Positions 34,103 to 43,027 of a stretch of 47,275 nt of DNA are shown piece after piece (the first letter of the stretch is position 1; each line of letters opens with the position of its first letter). The notes below the pieces were generated by a model, which was not told the DNA's origin, searched no databases, and was given only the letters and a program-made list of their open reading frames with translations. A program made the translations under genes and the position numbers. Origin of the DNA: Flammeovirgaceae bacterium UBA1842 (GTDB lineage Bacteria; Bacteroidota; Bacteroidia; Cytophagales; Cyclobacteriaceae); the NCBI GenBank assembly GCA_002338655.1, contig DDIU01000009.1, positions 1-47,275 of the forward strand, read 5' to 3'.

Positions 34103-34354
34103 ATGAACATTTTCGTAGCAAAATTAAATTTTAAAACTACCAGCGAAGCTCTAAAAGCGCATTTTGAATCGTATGGTGAAGTATCATCTGCCAAGGTTAT
34201 TTTTGACAAAGTAACCCAGCGCTCCAAAGGTTTTGGGTTTGTGGAAATGCCGGATGACTCCGCAGCTGAACAGGCCATAGAGGCACTTAATGAAAGCGAA
34301 TTTGATGGTAGAACCATTGTGGTGAAGAAAGCAAATCCAAAGACAGAAGGATAG
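34103..34354 (+). CDS. RNA recognition motif (RRM) protein
   Basis: Single RRM of 83 residues with RNP2 IFVAKLNF near the N terminus and RNP1 KGFGFVEM at 42-49, whose aromatic residues contact RNA. Bacteroidota carry several such proteins; Bacteroides homologues act as global post-transcriptional regulators. A long leader and a strong terminator flank it, so it is a single-gene unit. Autoregulation through the leader is possible but not shown. Confidence 0.94.
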   Translation: MNIFVAKLNFKTTSEALKAHFESYGEVSSAKVIFDKVTQRSKGFGFVEMPDDSAAEQAIEALNESEFDGRTIVVKKANPKTEG

Positions 34355-34380
34355 ATTAGATTCTTCTTTTATTAATATTA

Positions 34381-34414
34381 AGGCCTCCTATTTCTATGGG
34401 TGGCCTGTTTTTTT
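34381..34414 (+). terminator. Terminator of the RRM gene
   Basis: AGGCC pairs with GGCCT, extended inward by CC/GG, and is followed by seven T residues. It starts 27 nt after the stop codon. Confidence 0.8.
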
Positions 34415-34478
34415 GTGTATTTCCAGTGTTTGGTGCAATATTCAGAGGATGATAATAAAAATAAAATGTGTTTTAACA

Positions 34479-34509
34479 AACTTTAATGTTTAAACATCGT
34501 TTATATTTG
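34479..34509 (+). promoter_or_regulatory. Promoter of the second yceI gene
   Basis: TATATTTG (34502-34509) matches the TAnnTTTG -7 box. An upstream TTTAATGTTTAAAC block may serve as the -33 region. The ATG chosen for yceI lies 25 nt downstream, which supports that start over the longer reading. Confidence 0.6.
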
Positions 34510-34533
34510 AACTCACAAAAACAAATCATAATC

Positions 34534-35109
34534 ATGAAAAAATTAGCATTGTTTCTAGTTCTGTTAGTAAGTGCAACACTTACTTACGGACAAACAAATT
34601 GGGCACTGGATAAGGCTCACTCACGCATAGGTTTTAACGTTAGTCACCTTGTAATCTCAGAGGTAAATGGAAAATTTGACGACTTTGATGCCAAGGTAAC
34701 AAGTAAAACAGAAGATTTTACTGGTGCTACTGTTGAATTTACGGCTAAGGTGTCGTCTATCAATACGAACAACGAACAGCGTGACACCCACTTGAAGTCT
34801 GCCGATTTCTTTGATGCTGAAAAATTTCCGGAAGTAAAGTTTACCGGTACAATTCAAAAAAATGGTGGTAAGTACGAACTTGTTGGCAAGTTTACCATGA
34901 AAGACGTAACCAAAGATGTACGTTTCCCAGTAAAGTACAATGGAACGGTTAAAGACCCTTGGGGGAACATTAAGTCAGGTTTTAAAGTAACCGGTACTGT
35001 AAACAGAAAGGAATATGGATTAAAATGGAGTGCCTTGACTGAGGCAGGTGGTGCTGTTGCAGGGGATGAAGTAGAAATTATATGTAATATTGAATTGCAA
35101 AAAAGTTAA
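34534..35109 (+). CDS. YceI family protein (second copy)
   Basis: Secreted lipocalin-like protein of 191 residues from the ATG at 34534, where the signal MKKLALFLVLLVSATLTYGQ begins. It has the YceI signatures WALDKAHSRIGFNVSHL and RDTHLKSADFFDAEKFPEV. It is followed by a MarR regulator after a hairpin. YceI-MarR pairs are common in Bacteroidota, which suggests control of the lipid-binding protein by that regulator (inference). Confidence 0.95.
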   Translation: MKKLALFLVLLVSATLTYGQTNWALDKAHSRIGFNVSHLVISEVNGKFDDFDAKVTSKTEDFTGATVEFTAKVSSINTNNEQRDTHLKSADFFDAEKFPEVKFTGTIQKNGGKYELVGKFTMKDVTKDVRFPVKYNGTVKDPWGNIKSGFKVTGTVNRKEYGLKWSALTEAGGAVAGDEVEIICNIELQKS

Positions 35110-35119
35110 ATTTTTAAAT

Positions 35120-35152
35120 TTGAGGCCTGCTTGCAAAGTGGGCCTCAATTTT
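35120..35152 (+). terminator. Hairpin with T-run between yceI and marR
   Basis: TTGAGGCC and GGCCTCAA form a perfect 8-bp stem, followed by TTTTAT. It ends about 6 nt before the ATG of the MarR gene. It can terminate the yceI transcript or act as an attenuator that lowers regulator expression. Confidence 0.7.
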
Positions 35153-35157
35153 ATCAC

Positions 35158-35610
35158 ATGAAAATCGAAGACGAAATAAATCAAAAGGAGTTCATTAGCC
35201 AAAAACAAAAAGCAACAATCAATTTGATATTTACATCAAGTTGGCTGATGAACAAACACAAAGAATTTTTTAAGGTGTATGGGCTCACCCCCCAACAATT
35301 TAATGTCTTACGGATACTTAGAGGTCAGCACCCAGGTTCTATATCTACTGCAGAAATAAAAGCAAGGATGTTAGATAAAAACTCCGATGCATCCAGAATA
35401 GTGGACAGATTAACGCTAAAAGCCTTTGCAACAAAATTGGTGTGTCCTAAAGACCGCAGATTAGTAGACGTTTCCATTTCCAAAGATGGGCTTAATCTGT
35501 TAAAGCGTATGGACAAAAAAATAACTGAGTTGGATAATGAACTCGGAATCAACGAGACTGAAGCTGCACAGCTTAATATATTGCTTGATAAAGTCCGAAA
35601 CGGAAAATAG
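35158..35610 (+). CDS. MarR family transcriptional regulator
   Basis: About 150 residues from the ATG at 35158; the longer reading starts at a TTG inside the hairpin. The winged helix has GLTPQQFNVLRILRG, SRIVDRLTLKAF and the wing CPKDRRLVDVSIS. MarR proteins are usually ligand-responsive repressors of adjacent genes. The upstream yceI is the likely target. It ends one base before the convergent propeller-protein gene. Confidence 0.9.
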   Translation: MKIEDEINQKEFISQKQKATINLIFTSSWLMNKHKEFFKVYGLTPQQFNVLRILRGQHPGSISTAEIKARMLDKNSDASRIVDRLTLKAFATKLVCPKDRRLVDVSISKDGLNLLKRMDKKITELDNELGINETEAAQLNILLDKVRNGK

Positions 35611-35611
35611 A

Positions 35612-36877
35612 CTACTTCTTTATAGCATATTTCATCAAAACAGTCGGACTAGCTTCTTCCATCAAAAATTCGTTGTTTTTATTGTAGGCCGCCCATGGAC
35701 TATTAGCAATAAACCAGAATTCCTTATTTAAAATTAGCCCCTGTGTGGGTTCATTTAGTACCTCAAGTGCCTGAGCAATGATTTTGCTCCCTTTTATGCT
35801 TTTACCATCTGTCTCAAGTTCAAACTGGAGTACCCTTTTAGGGTTTGTACCATTTTGTAGAGCAATTAAATTTCCATCATACCAATATACCCCATCAATC
35901 CCCTTTGTTGGAATATCCTTTGGAAACTGTACTTTATCAACTTTCATGGTCGCCAGATCAACCCGATAAATCCCGGAAATATAATCAGAAACATACAGCA
36001 GTGATTCATCTCCATTAAACGCCAACCCTTGGAGGTTGAGGATTTCTTTTGTCAGATCAATGTAAGGTTTGAGCTTTCCATTACTCACCGTAAATACTTT
36101 GTTTGATTGTCCATCTGAGAGATAGACCTTTCCTTTGCTGTCTAATATCAGATCGCCAAAAGTATTACCGTCACTGATACTTATATTTTCCACAACCTCA
36201 CCAATATTTAAGTCAAAAGCTATTACAGTGGATGTTCCTGCCAACGAATCGGAATAATCTTTTATCTGTGGAAGTGCTGTGGTACAAGCCCATAAAATAT
36301 TATTCTGATGATCAATTTCAATACCCATTACAGCCATCAGTGAGGGCAGTTTTTTATAATCCAATATAGAAGTAATGCTTCCATCCGGACTTACCTTTAC
36401 TATTTCACGATTATGTACTCCACCGAAATAAAATGATTTAGACGTATCATGATAGGCGATAGTTTCGGGATGTAGACTCCCTAATTCCGTTTCCAATCCG
36501 ATTTCACACTGCTCAATTGGTTGATTCAATTTTTTGGCTACCCCCGTTAATTGAGTAAACCTTGGGTCAGTATGAAGCATGGTATAGGCAGAATCGGCTA
36601 AGTCCAGTTCGGCATTCATAAGCACCATATTATTGAGTGTATTGATAGCCAAGTCTTTATTGCCAGTTAGTAATGCCCCATTTATTAGATGCCTTAATAT
36701 GGTAGGGTGATTCGGTCTAAGGTCATTAGCCCTAACCAAAGACTTAGTAAAAGTCTCATAATCCTGAGCCTTATTGGCGTCCATGGCAGCCTGATAGTAA
36801 TATTGTAAACTATCAACTTGACCCAATAAGCCCGTACTAACAAAAGCAAATAAAACAACTATCGATATCTTTTTCAT
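35612..36877 (-). CDS. Secreted TPR/beta-propeller protein (SMP-30-like)
   Basis: Protein of 421 residues with a signal peptide (cleavage near LLGQ). TPR-like helices occupy about 20-120. A six-bladed propeller follows (about 130-415) with repeats such as NTFGDLILDSKGKVYLSDGQ and ISDGN, typical of SMP-30/gluconolactonase and NHL folds. Whether it is a lactonase or only a binding protein cannot be told. It is transcribed alone toward the MarR gene. Confidence 0.82.
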   Translation of the reverse strand: MKKISIVVLFAFVSTGLLGQVDSLQYYYQAAMDANKAQDYETFTKSLVRANDLRPNHPTILRHLINGALLTGNKDLAINTLNNMVLMNAELDLADSAYTMLHTDPRFTQLTGVAKKLNQPIEQCEIGLETELGSLHPETIAYHDTSKSFYFGGVHNREIVKVSPDGSITSILDYKKLPSLMAVMGIEIDHQNNILWACTTALPQIKDYSDSLAGTSTVIAFDLNIGEVVENISISDGNTFGDLILDSKGKVYLSDGQSNKVFTVSNGKLKPYIDLTKEILNLQGLAFNGDESLLYVSDYISGIYRVDLATMKVDKVQFPKDIPTKGIDGVYWYDGNLIALQNGTNPKRVLQFELETDGKSIKGSKIIAQALEVLNEPTQGLILNKEFWFIANSPWAAYNKNNEFLMEEASPTVLMKYAIKK

Positions 36878-36938
36878 AGTGATGAAAAGATAGTCATTTG
36901 GTATGAAAAAAGGATGCCGTTCGTATAATAAGCAACTT

Positions 36939-38654
36939 TTATAACGCCTCTATCTCTGCTTTAACGAATCCCATCAACTCCTTGATGTACTCTCTGCTAA
37001 AGTCAAATTTGATGTTGGCCGCTTCGTATACCTCTGGAATAGAACGTGTATAACCCAATTTCAAGGCGTTCATATAGCCTTCCAATCCTTTGGTCGGATC
37101 TTCCTTATAGTTCTTCCATACAGCTACCGCGCCCAGTTGAGCCATTCCATATTCTATATAATAAAATGGTACTTCATAGAGATGCAGCTGCTTCTGCCAT
37201 AAGTAGTTCCTATTCTCTTCCAATCCACTCCAATCGGTTACGTTATCGGTAAATGAATTGAAAATTTCTAACCATGCTGCTTTACGTTCATCAGCTGTAT
37301 GGTTGGCATTTTCGTAAATCCAATGCTGAAATTTATCAATGGTGGCAACCCAAGGAAGTGTTTCAATAATTTGTTCCAGATGCTCCAGTTTTGCACGTTT
37401 TAAGTCCTCCTCATTATCAAAGAATAAATTCCAATGATCCATTGAAATCAATTCCATACTCATGGAGGCCAGTTCGGCCACTTCAGAAGGAGTATTTTTG
37501 AAATCGCTTAATTCCAAATCCCTGGTTAGGAAGCTATGCACCGCATGCCCACCTTCATGAAGGATGGTAATCATATCACGCAAGGTAGAAGTGGCATTCA
37601 TAAATATAAATGGTACACCAATCTCTGCCAATGGATAGTTATATCCTCCCGGAGCTTTACCTTTCCTTGATTCCAAATCCAGATGACCCATTTCATCCAT
37701 AATGGATAAACATTGCCCTAAATAAGGATCTAGCTTACTAAAACAGGCTATTGTCTTATCGGTCAAGTCTTTACTTGTCTCAAAAGGCTTCAGTGCTTCT
37801 CTGTTTTCCGGATCAACAGCTTTGTCCCATGGCCTTAGTTTATCAACAGCTAATTGTTTTTTTCTCGTTGTTGCAAGCCCATTTAACATGGGCACTACTT
37901 CCTGCTGAACAGAAGTATGGAAATCGAAACAATCTTGCGGGGTGTAATCAAAACGCCCCATGGCTTTAAACATGTAATCCCTAAAATTTCCGAAACCTGT
38001 ATTATGGGCCACCTTGTCCCTTAGCCCGATGAGTTTTGAGTAAAGTGCATCGAACTCATCCTTTTCTTTCAGGCGTCTGCCAGCAATTAAATGGTACACT
38101 TTTTCCCTTAAAACCCTATCTGGCGATTGTAATTTTACGGCAGCTTGTTGAAGTGTCAGTTCCTTTCCATCTATTTCAACGGTTAGGGCTCCACTCATTT
38201 GGCCATATTTCTGCGTTTCAGTCTGTATTTCCGTATTAATAGGAATGTTTTCTTCCCTGAAAATTTCAATGTCCTTGCGCATCTCACGGATCATGATGTC
38301 AAAACCTTCTTCTTTTTCAAGCTCTGCTAGATAAGGCGAACTCACGGCTTTTTTATTGAGCTGATCCGAAACAGGAGCAATTTTTGGCCCTATTTCCTTA
38401 ACAAAATATTGATAGGCCCGGCTGTACCCTTCATTGTTGGTGAAGCAGGTCATTTTAATATAGCGCCATCCAGCATCTTCAGAAATAATGGCCTCCAGCT
38501 CACTGCGATCCTTAAACCATTGGCGCAGATCTGAATTACTATCAATTGATCTATCAGTAAGGTCTTTAAAAAATGAAGCCAATCCTTCCCAGTCTTTTAC
38601 CTTAAAATCTTCTGGTATAAATGAACGGGTAGGTCTTTTGGGAATATCTATCAT
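36939..38654 (-). CDS. M3 family oligoendopeptidase (PepF type)
   Basis: Zinc metallopeptidase of 571 residues. The HExxH motif is HEGGHAVHSF, with His366, Glu367 and His370, and the third ligand is a Glu in the following helix (PSEVAELASMSMEL). Length and the C-terminal YYIEYGMAQLGA segment match PepF-like enzymes that degrade short peptides in the cytoplasm. No signal peptide. A heptamer repeat tract fills the gap upstream. Confidence 0.94.
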   Translation of the reverse strand: MIDIPKRPTRSFIPEDFKVKDWEGLASFFKDLTDRSIDSNSDLRQWFKDRSELEAIISEDAGWRYIKMTCFTNNEGYSRAYQYFVKEIGPKIAPVSDQLNKKAVSSPYLAELEKEEGFDIMIREMRKDIEIFREENIPINTEIQTETQKYGQMSGALTVEIDGKELTLQQAAVKLQSPDRVLREKVYHLIAGRRLKEKDEFDALYSKLIGLRDKVAHNTGFGNFRDYMFKAMGRFDYTPQDCFDFHTSVQQEVVPMLNGLATTRKKQLAVDKLRPWDKAVDPENREALKPFETSKDLTDKTIACFSKLDPYLGQCLSIMDEMGHLDLESRKGKAPGGYNYPLAEIGVPFIFMNATSTLRDMITILHEGGHAVHSFLTRDLELSDFKNTPSEVAELASMSMELISMDHWNLFFDNEEDLKRAKLEHLEQIIETLPWVATIDKFQHWIYENANHTADERKAAWLEIFNSFTDNVTDWSGLEENRNYLWQKQLHLYEVPFYYIEYGMAQLGAVAVWKNYKEDPTKGLEGYMNALKLGYTRSIPEVYEAANIKFDFSREYIKELMGFVKAEIEAL

Positions 38655-38765
38655 TAGTTTTTGAGTAGTTAGTCGTTAGTAGTAGGTTGTTGGTGGTTTG
38701 TGTAATAGAAGCAAGATGCAAGATTCAAGTCCGACTTGTATCTTATGTCTTGTGTCTTAAAGCTT
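38654..38765. repeat. Degenerate heptanucleotide tandem repeats
   Basis: Sixteen 7-mers keep register from the pepF start codon to within 7 nt of the reductase stop: GTTAGTC, GTTAGTA, GTAGGTT, GTTGGTG, then AGCAAGA, TGCAAGA, then ATGTCTT, GTGTCTT. The motif drifts along the tract while the period is constant. Confidence 0.75.
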
Positions 38766-38771
38766 ACCTCT

Positions 38772-39887
38772 CTATCCAATTTCAATCACCACATCATCAG
38801 TAAGTGGATGGCCAACGCAAGTGAGTACATAACCCTCGGCCAATTCAGATTCGGATAGTCCCTCTTCTTCGTCAAGTTTCACTTTACCAGAAAGACATTT
38901 ACCCCTACAAGCCGTACAAAGGCCACTTTGACATGAATAGGGCAAATCGATCCCTTTATCTAAGGCTGTTTCGAGTATACTATTTTCGGGTTCGACCATA
39001 AATTTATGTTCATCGCCATCATAAATAACGGTTACCTCCCTAGCTATTATTTCACCTTCTACAGCAGGTTTTTTGGATTCTTTATCAATCGTTCCGGCAA
39101 CAAAACTTTCTTTAAATATCCTGTCTTTGGGTATTTTTTGTTCAGCCAAGAGGTTGTCAACGTTTTTCATCATCCCCTCAGGACCACACATTAAATAAGT
39201 GGTGTTTTCAATGCCCCAAGATGGAATACGCTCAAATATTTTAACTAGCATTTCATAATTCAGCAATCCACTATGTCCTTGCCAGTTCATTGGAGCATCA
39301 TCCAAGATATGAATGACATGCAACCTACCTTCAAAGTCGGTTTGCATTTTGTCAAACTCCTTCTTAAAAATAATGCTGTCAATATCCCTATTACAGTAAA
39401 TCAATGAGGCTATGCTGTCTGGTTCCTGATTTAGCATCGACTTGATCAGTGACATCATCGGTGTAATACCACTTCCGCCAGCAAACATAATTAGATGTCT
39501 TTTTCTGGACGGGTCATAATCGGTAGTGAATACCCCCATCGGCTCCATCACTTTCATGGTATCACCAACATTGAGGTTATCAGGAAGCCAATTGGACATC
39601 AGTCCCTTATCAACACGCTTGACCGTAACTGCCAAATCTTCATCCACAAATGGAGAAGAACACAGGGAATAAGCCCTACGTACCTCTTTCCCATCCACTT
39701 CCGTGATTAAAGAAAGAAACTGGCCCGATTTATAGTTGATCTTATTTTCTGGCTGGTTAAACTCAATGGTAATTGCATCTTTCGTTTCCTGAATGATATT
39801 CTTTACTACGAGATCAAAATATTTACTACTGGCTGAAGATGATTTTTCTTCTTTGCCTTTATTTTTTTTGAAAAAACTAAATGCCAT
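38772..39887 (-). CDS. Ferredoxin-type reductase with 2Fe-2S domain (PaaE-like)
   Basis: Electron-transfer flavoprotein of 371 residues. A flexible K/S-rich N terminus precedes the FAD-binding domain (RAYSLCSSP), the NAD(P)-binding domain (FAGGSGITPMMSLIKSML) and a C-terminal plant-type 2Fe-2S domain with CQSGLCTACRGKC and a fourth Cys in LTCVGHP. The layout matches PaaE, HmpA-like and ferredoxin-NADP reductases that feed oxygenases. No oxygenase gene is adjacent, so its partner is unknown. Confidence 0.92.
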   Translation of the reverse strand: MAFSFFKKNKGKEEKSSSASSKYFDLVVKNIIQETKDAITIEFNQPENKINYKSGQFLSLITEVDGKEVRRAYSLCSSPFVDEDLAVTVKRVDKGLMSNWLPDNLNVGDTMKVMEPMGVFTTDYDPSRKRHLIMFAGGSGITPMMSLIKSMLNQEPDSIASLIYCNRDIDSIIFKKEFDKMQTDFEGRLHVIHILDDAPMNWQGHSGLLNYEMLVKIFERIPSWGIENTTYLMCGPEGMMKNVDNLLAEQKIPKDRIFKESFVAGTIDKESKKPAVEGEIIAREVTVIYDGDEHKFMVEPENSILETALDKGIDLPYSCQSGLCTACRGKCLSGKVKLDEEEGLSESELAEGYVLTCVGHPLTDDVVIEIG

Positions 39888-39962
39888 GTGTTATAATGGA
39901 TAATATGTGCCTAATTTTCTGAAGCCCCAAAGTTAGTAAGTAATGTTTAGAAGTTGGAATTA

Positions 39963-40130
39963 TTAGATGTGAGATGTGAGACATTGGTATTAGACATTAG
40001 ACATGAGAAACAAGTAGCAGTCTTACTTACGACTTACTACTTACGACTTACGACTTACTACTTACAACTTACTACTTACAACTTACTACTCACCACTTAC
40101 TACTCACCACTTACTACTAAACGACTAATA
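39963..40130. repeat. Longest in-phase heptanucleotide repeat tract
   Basis: Twenty-four consecutive 7-mers without a slip: TTAGATG, TGAGATG, TAGACAT twice, then CTTACGA, CTTACTA, CTTACAA and CTCACCA alternating, often giving an apparent 14-nt period. It ends about 40 nt before purB and so occupies that gene's promoter region. Confidence 0.88.
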
Positions 40131-40170
40131 ATTTCCTTAATTTTGCAGGCTTCTAATAAACACATAAAAA

Positions 40171-41514
40171 ATGAAGCTCAACGACCTTACTGCCCTGTCC
40201 CCTATTGACGGAAGATATAGAAAAGTAACAAATGCCCTAGCACCTTATCTTTCAGAATTCGGATTGATCAAATACAGAATGCGGGTCGAGATTGAATACT
40301 TCATTTCCTTGTGTGAATTACCAGTTGCCCAACTTAGCGGGGTTGATCACGCCATATTCCCTCAATTAAGGGCAATTTATGAGGACTTTACAGAAGAAAG
40401 TGCCCTCCAGATAAAGGATATTGAGAAAGTGACCAATCATGATGTGAAGGCTGTAGAATACCTGATAAAAGAAAAATTTGACGCACTCGGATTGGAAGAA
40501 TACAAAGAATTTATCCACTTTGGATTGACTTCACAGGATATTAACAATACTTCAATTCCACTTTCATTAAAAGAGGCCATTTCAACAGTAGTGCTTCCTT
40601 TACTCAATGAAGTGAATTCACTGATTAAAGATTTTGGCTATGAGTGGAAAGATATTCCTATGCTTGCCAAAACACATGGGCAGCCAGCTTCACCTACCCG
40701 ATTAGGAAAAGAATTGATGGTCTTTCACCAAAGGATCATTAAACAATTGGAGCTACTCAACACCGTCCCCTATTCAGCAAAATTTGGAGGGGCTACAGGT
40801 AACTTCAACGCCCATCATGTAGCGTACCCCGAACAGGATTGGACCAAATTTGGTGATAATTTCGTTCAAAATTATCTTGGCCTTGAACGTAGTCATCCTA
40901 CCACACAAATAGAACACTACGATAATCTTGCGGCCTTGTTTGATAATATCAAGAGGATCAACACCATATTGATAGACTTCAGTAGGGATATTTGGCAGTA
41001 TGTGGCTTCCAACTATTTCAAGCAAAAAATAAAGGCTGGTGAAGTAGGATCCTCTGCTATGCCACATAAAGTAAACCCTATAGATTTTGAAAATGCAGAG
41101 GGAAATTTAGGTATAGCTAATGCGCTATTTGAACATCTTTCAGCCAAGCTCCCTATCTCCCGATTACAACGTGACCTGACTGATTCCACTGTATTGAGAA
41201 ATGTAAGTGTACCGTTGGCACATAGTATCATTGCACTACAATCTTTGAAAAAAGGGCTGAACAAATTGGAACTTAACCGAGCAGCAATTGATGCTGACCT
41301 TGAAAATAATTGGGCTGTTGTAGCAGAGGCCATACAGACAATATTAAGAAGAGAGGGCTATCCAAAACCTTACGAAGCACTAAAAGAGTTGACGCGTAAA
41401 AATGAGGCCATCACGAAAGACAGAATCCACGATTTTATCGATACATTGAACGTAAGTGATGCCATCAAAAATGAATTGAGAGTGATTACCCCGTTTAATT
41501 ATACTGGGGTGTAA
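40171..41514 (+). CDS. purB: Adenylosuccinate lyase
   Basis: Enzyme of 447 residues that releases fumarate from SAICAR and adenylosuccinate in purine synthesis. The fumarase/aspartase signature is SSAMPHKVNPIDFENAEGN. The catalytic His lies in KTHGQPASPTRLGKE and the N-terminal LTALSPIDGRY is typical of the family. Length is normal. The gene is alone, with a heptamer repeat tract as its upstream region. Confidence 0.98.
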   Translation: MKLNDLTALSPIDGRYRKVTNALAPYLSEFGLIKYRMRVEIEYFISLCELPVAQLSGVDHAIFPQLRAIYEDFTEESALQIKDIEKVTNHDVKAVEYLIKEKFDALGLEEYKEFIHFGLTSQDINNTSIPLSLKEAISTVVLPLLNEVNSLIKDFGYEWKDIPMLAKTHGQPASPTRLGKELMVFHQRIIKQLELLNTVPYSAKFGGATGNFNAHHVAYPEQDWTKFGDNFVQNYLGLERSHPTTQIEHYDNLAALFDNIKRINTILIDFSRDIWQYVASNYFKQKIKAGEVGSSAMPHKVNPIDFENAEGNLGIANALFEHLSAKLPISRLQRDLTDSTVLRNVSVPLAHSIIALQSLKKGLNKLELNRAAIDADLENNWAVVAEAIQTILRREGYPKPYEALKELTRKNEAITKDRIHDFIDTLNVSDAIKNELRVITPFNYTGV

Positions 41515-41630
41515 TTTCAAAGTTTAAAGTTAGTTTAATAGTGTACTCTTTGAGAATTAATAAGAAGCCCAGACCATGAATTATCGTCCTACTGGTCATT
41601 GCCAGCCACTATAGTATAAAAATTGGAGCA

Positions 41631-42233
41631 ATGGACTTATTTAATCAATCCTCAACGGCCAACCTGCTTCCTTATGATGGAGAAGTCAATTACTATGGTA
41701 AGATTATCAATCCAGCGCTGTCAGCACAATACCTTGAATATCTCTTGAACGACATAGCTTGGAAGCATGATGAAGCCAAAATCATGGGCAAGCACATTAT
41801 CACCAAACGCAAAGTAGCTTGGTATGGTGATGACAATTTCAACTATACCTATTCCAATACTACCAAACAGGCTTTGCCGTGGACCAATGAACTAATTGAA
41901 CTCAAAAAAATTGTAGAAGCAACCACTAATACGGTTTTCAATTCATGTCTCCTTAACCTTTATCATGATGGTAGCGAAGGCATGGCCTACCACAGTGACG
42001 ATGAAAAGACATTAGGGCGAAATACGGCAATCGGATCATTGAGCTTTGGTGCCGAGCGTAAATTCCTATTCAAGCATAAACGCACGAAGCAAGGAGTTTC
42101 CATTGTACTGGAACATGGCAGCTTACTAGTCATGAAAGGAGCCACCCAAACCAATTGGTTGCACCGACTCCCTCCTACCACGAAAGTGACCCGACCTAGG
42201 GTAAACTTGACATTCAGAACTATTGTGATTTAG
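41631..42233 (+). CDS. AlkB-like 2-oxoglutarate-dependent dioxygenase
   Basis: Protein of 200 residues with the AlkB Fe(II) site: His and Asp in YHSDDE and the distal His in NWLHRLP. The 2-oxoglutarate arginine lies in RPRVNLTFR. An N-terminal nucleotide-recognition lid with RKVAWYGD and YTYSN resembles ALKBH2/3-type enzymes. It should remove alkyl groups from DNA or RNA bases by oxidation. The gene is followed by the hairpin array. Confidence 0.92.
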   Translation: MDLFNQSSTANLLPYDGEVNYYGKIINPALSAQYLEYLLNDIAWKHDEAKIMGKHIITKRKVAWYGDDNFNYTYSNTTKQALPWTNELIELKKIVEATTNTVFNSCLLNLYHDGSEGMAYHSDDEKTLGRNTAIGSLSFGAERKFLFKHKRTKQGVSIVLEHGSLLVMKGATQTNWLHRLPPTTKVTRPRVNLTFRTIVI

Positions 42234-42264
42234 AGATCGCCTGAATAAGGGTTCTTAAATTAAC

Positions 42265-42918
42265 AGATTGCTTCGTCCTTTCGTCCTCGTAATTTCCAGT
42301 CGTTTACCTGGTGATTGCGAGGCACGAAGCAATCTCTTGTTTTCAATTACTATCCTTAATCAGTTCTTCTATTGGAACAGATTGCTACGTCAGTCGTACC
42401 TCCTTCCTCGCAATTACCAGCCCTTTTCCCCTAGTAATTGCGAGGCACGAAGCAATCCTTTACTTAAAAGACTGCATAAGCCTAATATAATATCCCAATT
42501 ATTAAAAGACTATCTGGATGCAGTACTTTCAAGTTTAGCTCCTTTGAAAAATAGGATTGCTTCGTCCGATCGTCCTCGCAATTTCCAGTCGTTTACCTGG
42601 TGATTGCGAGGCACGAAGCAATCCTTAACTCTTAGAAAACTTCTCAAATTAAATATATTATCACATTAATAAAAGGCTTTACGCATAGCTCCTACACTTT
42701 AAAATACCTACATGAATAAGGGATTGCTTCGTCCTATCGTCCTCGCAATTACCAGTCCTTTTCCCTGGTGATTGCGAGGCACGAAGCAATCCTTTACTTA
42801 AAAGACTACATAAGCTAAATATAATATCCCAATTGTTAAAAGGCTATCCAGATGCAGTACTTTCTAGTTAGTTCCTTGAATATTAGGATTGCTTCGTCCT
42901 ATCGTCCTCGCAATTTCC
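42265..42918. repeat. Tandem array of long hairpins separated by homologous spacers
   Basis: Four full hairpins lie at 42265-42335, 42379-42458, 42553-42625 and 42721-42792, and a half copy at 42885-42918. Each has the plan GATTGCTTCGTCC, CCTCGCAAT, CCAG, loop, CTGG, ATTGCGAGG, CACGAAGCAATC. The spacers after copies 2 and 4 (42459-42552 and 42793-42884) are clearly alike; the one after copy 3 is more diverged. The result is a unit of about 168 bp. No gene is visible. Confidence 0.85.
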
Positions 42919-43027
42919 AAGAGTTGGCTTTAACGTGAGGCTACTTTATTTGATCCTGACAATAATCATGTTATATTGTTCTTTGGTGGGAAAAATAGAA
43001 AAAAATCTGCCTTTGGAGGGTTTAATT

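Noticed and set aside
39963..40130. CRISPR-like or coding repeat region
   Set aside because: The 7-nt period has no spacers, and the open frame through it only translates the repeat words, with no plausible protein.
42268..42603. 111-residue open frame in the hairpin array
   Set aside because: It crosses hairpins and spacers; the equivalent frames in the later units contain stops.
42265..42918. CRISPR array
   Set aside because: The repeats are about 73-nt hairpins, spacing is irregular, and the spacers are homologous to each other rather than unique. No cas gene is present in the window.
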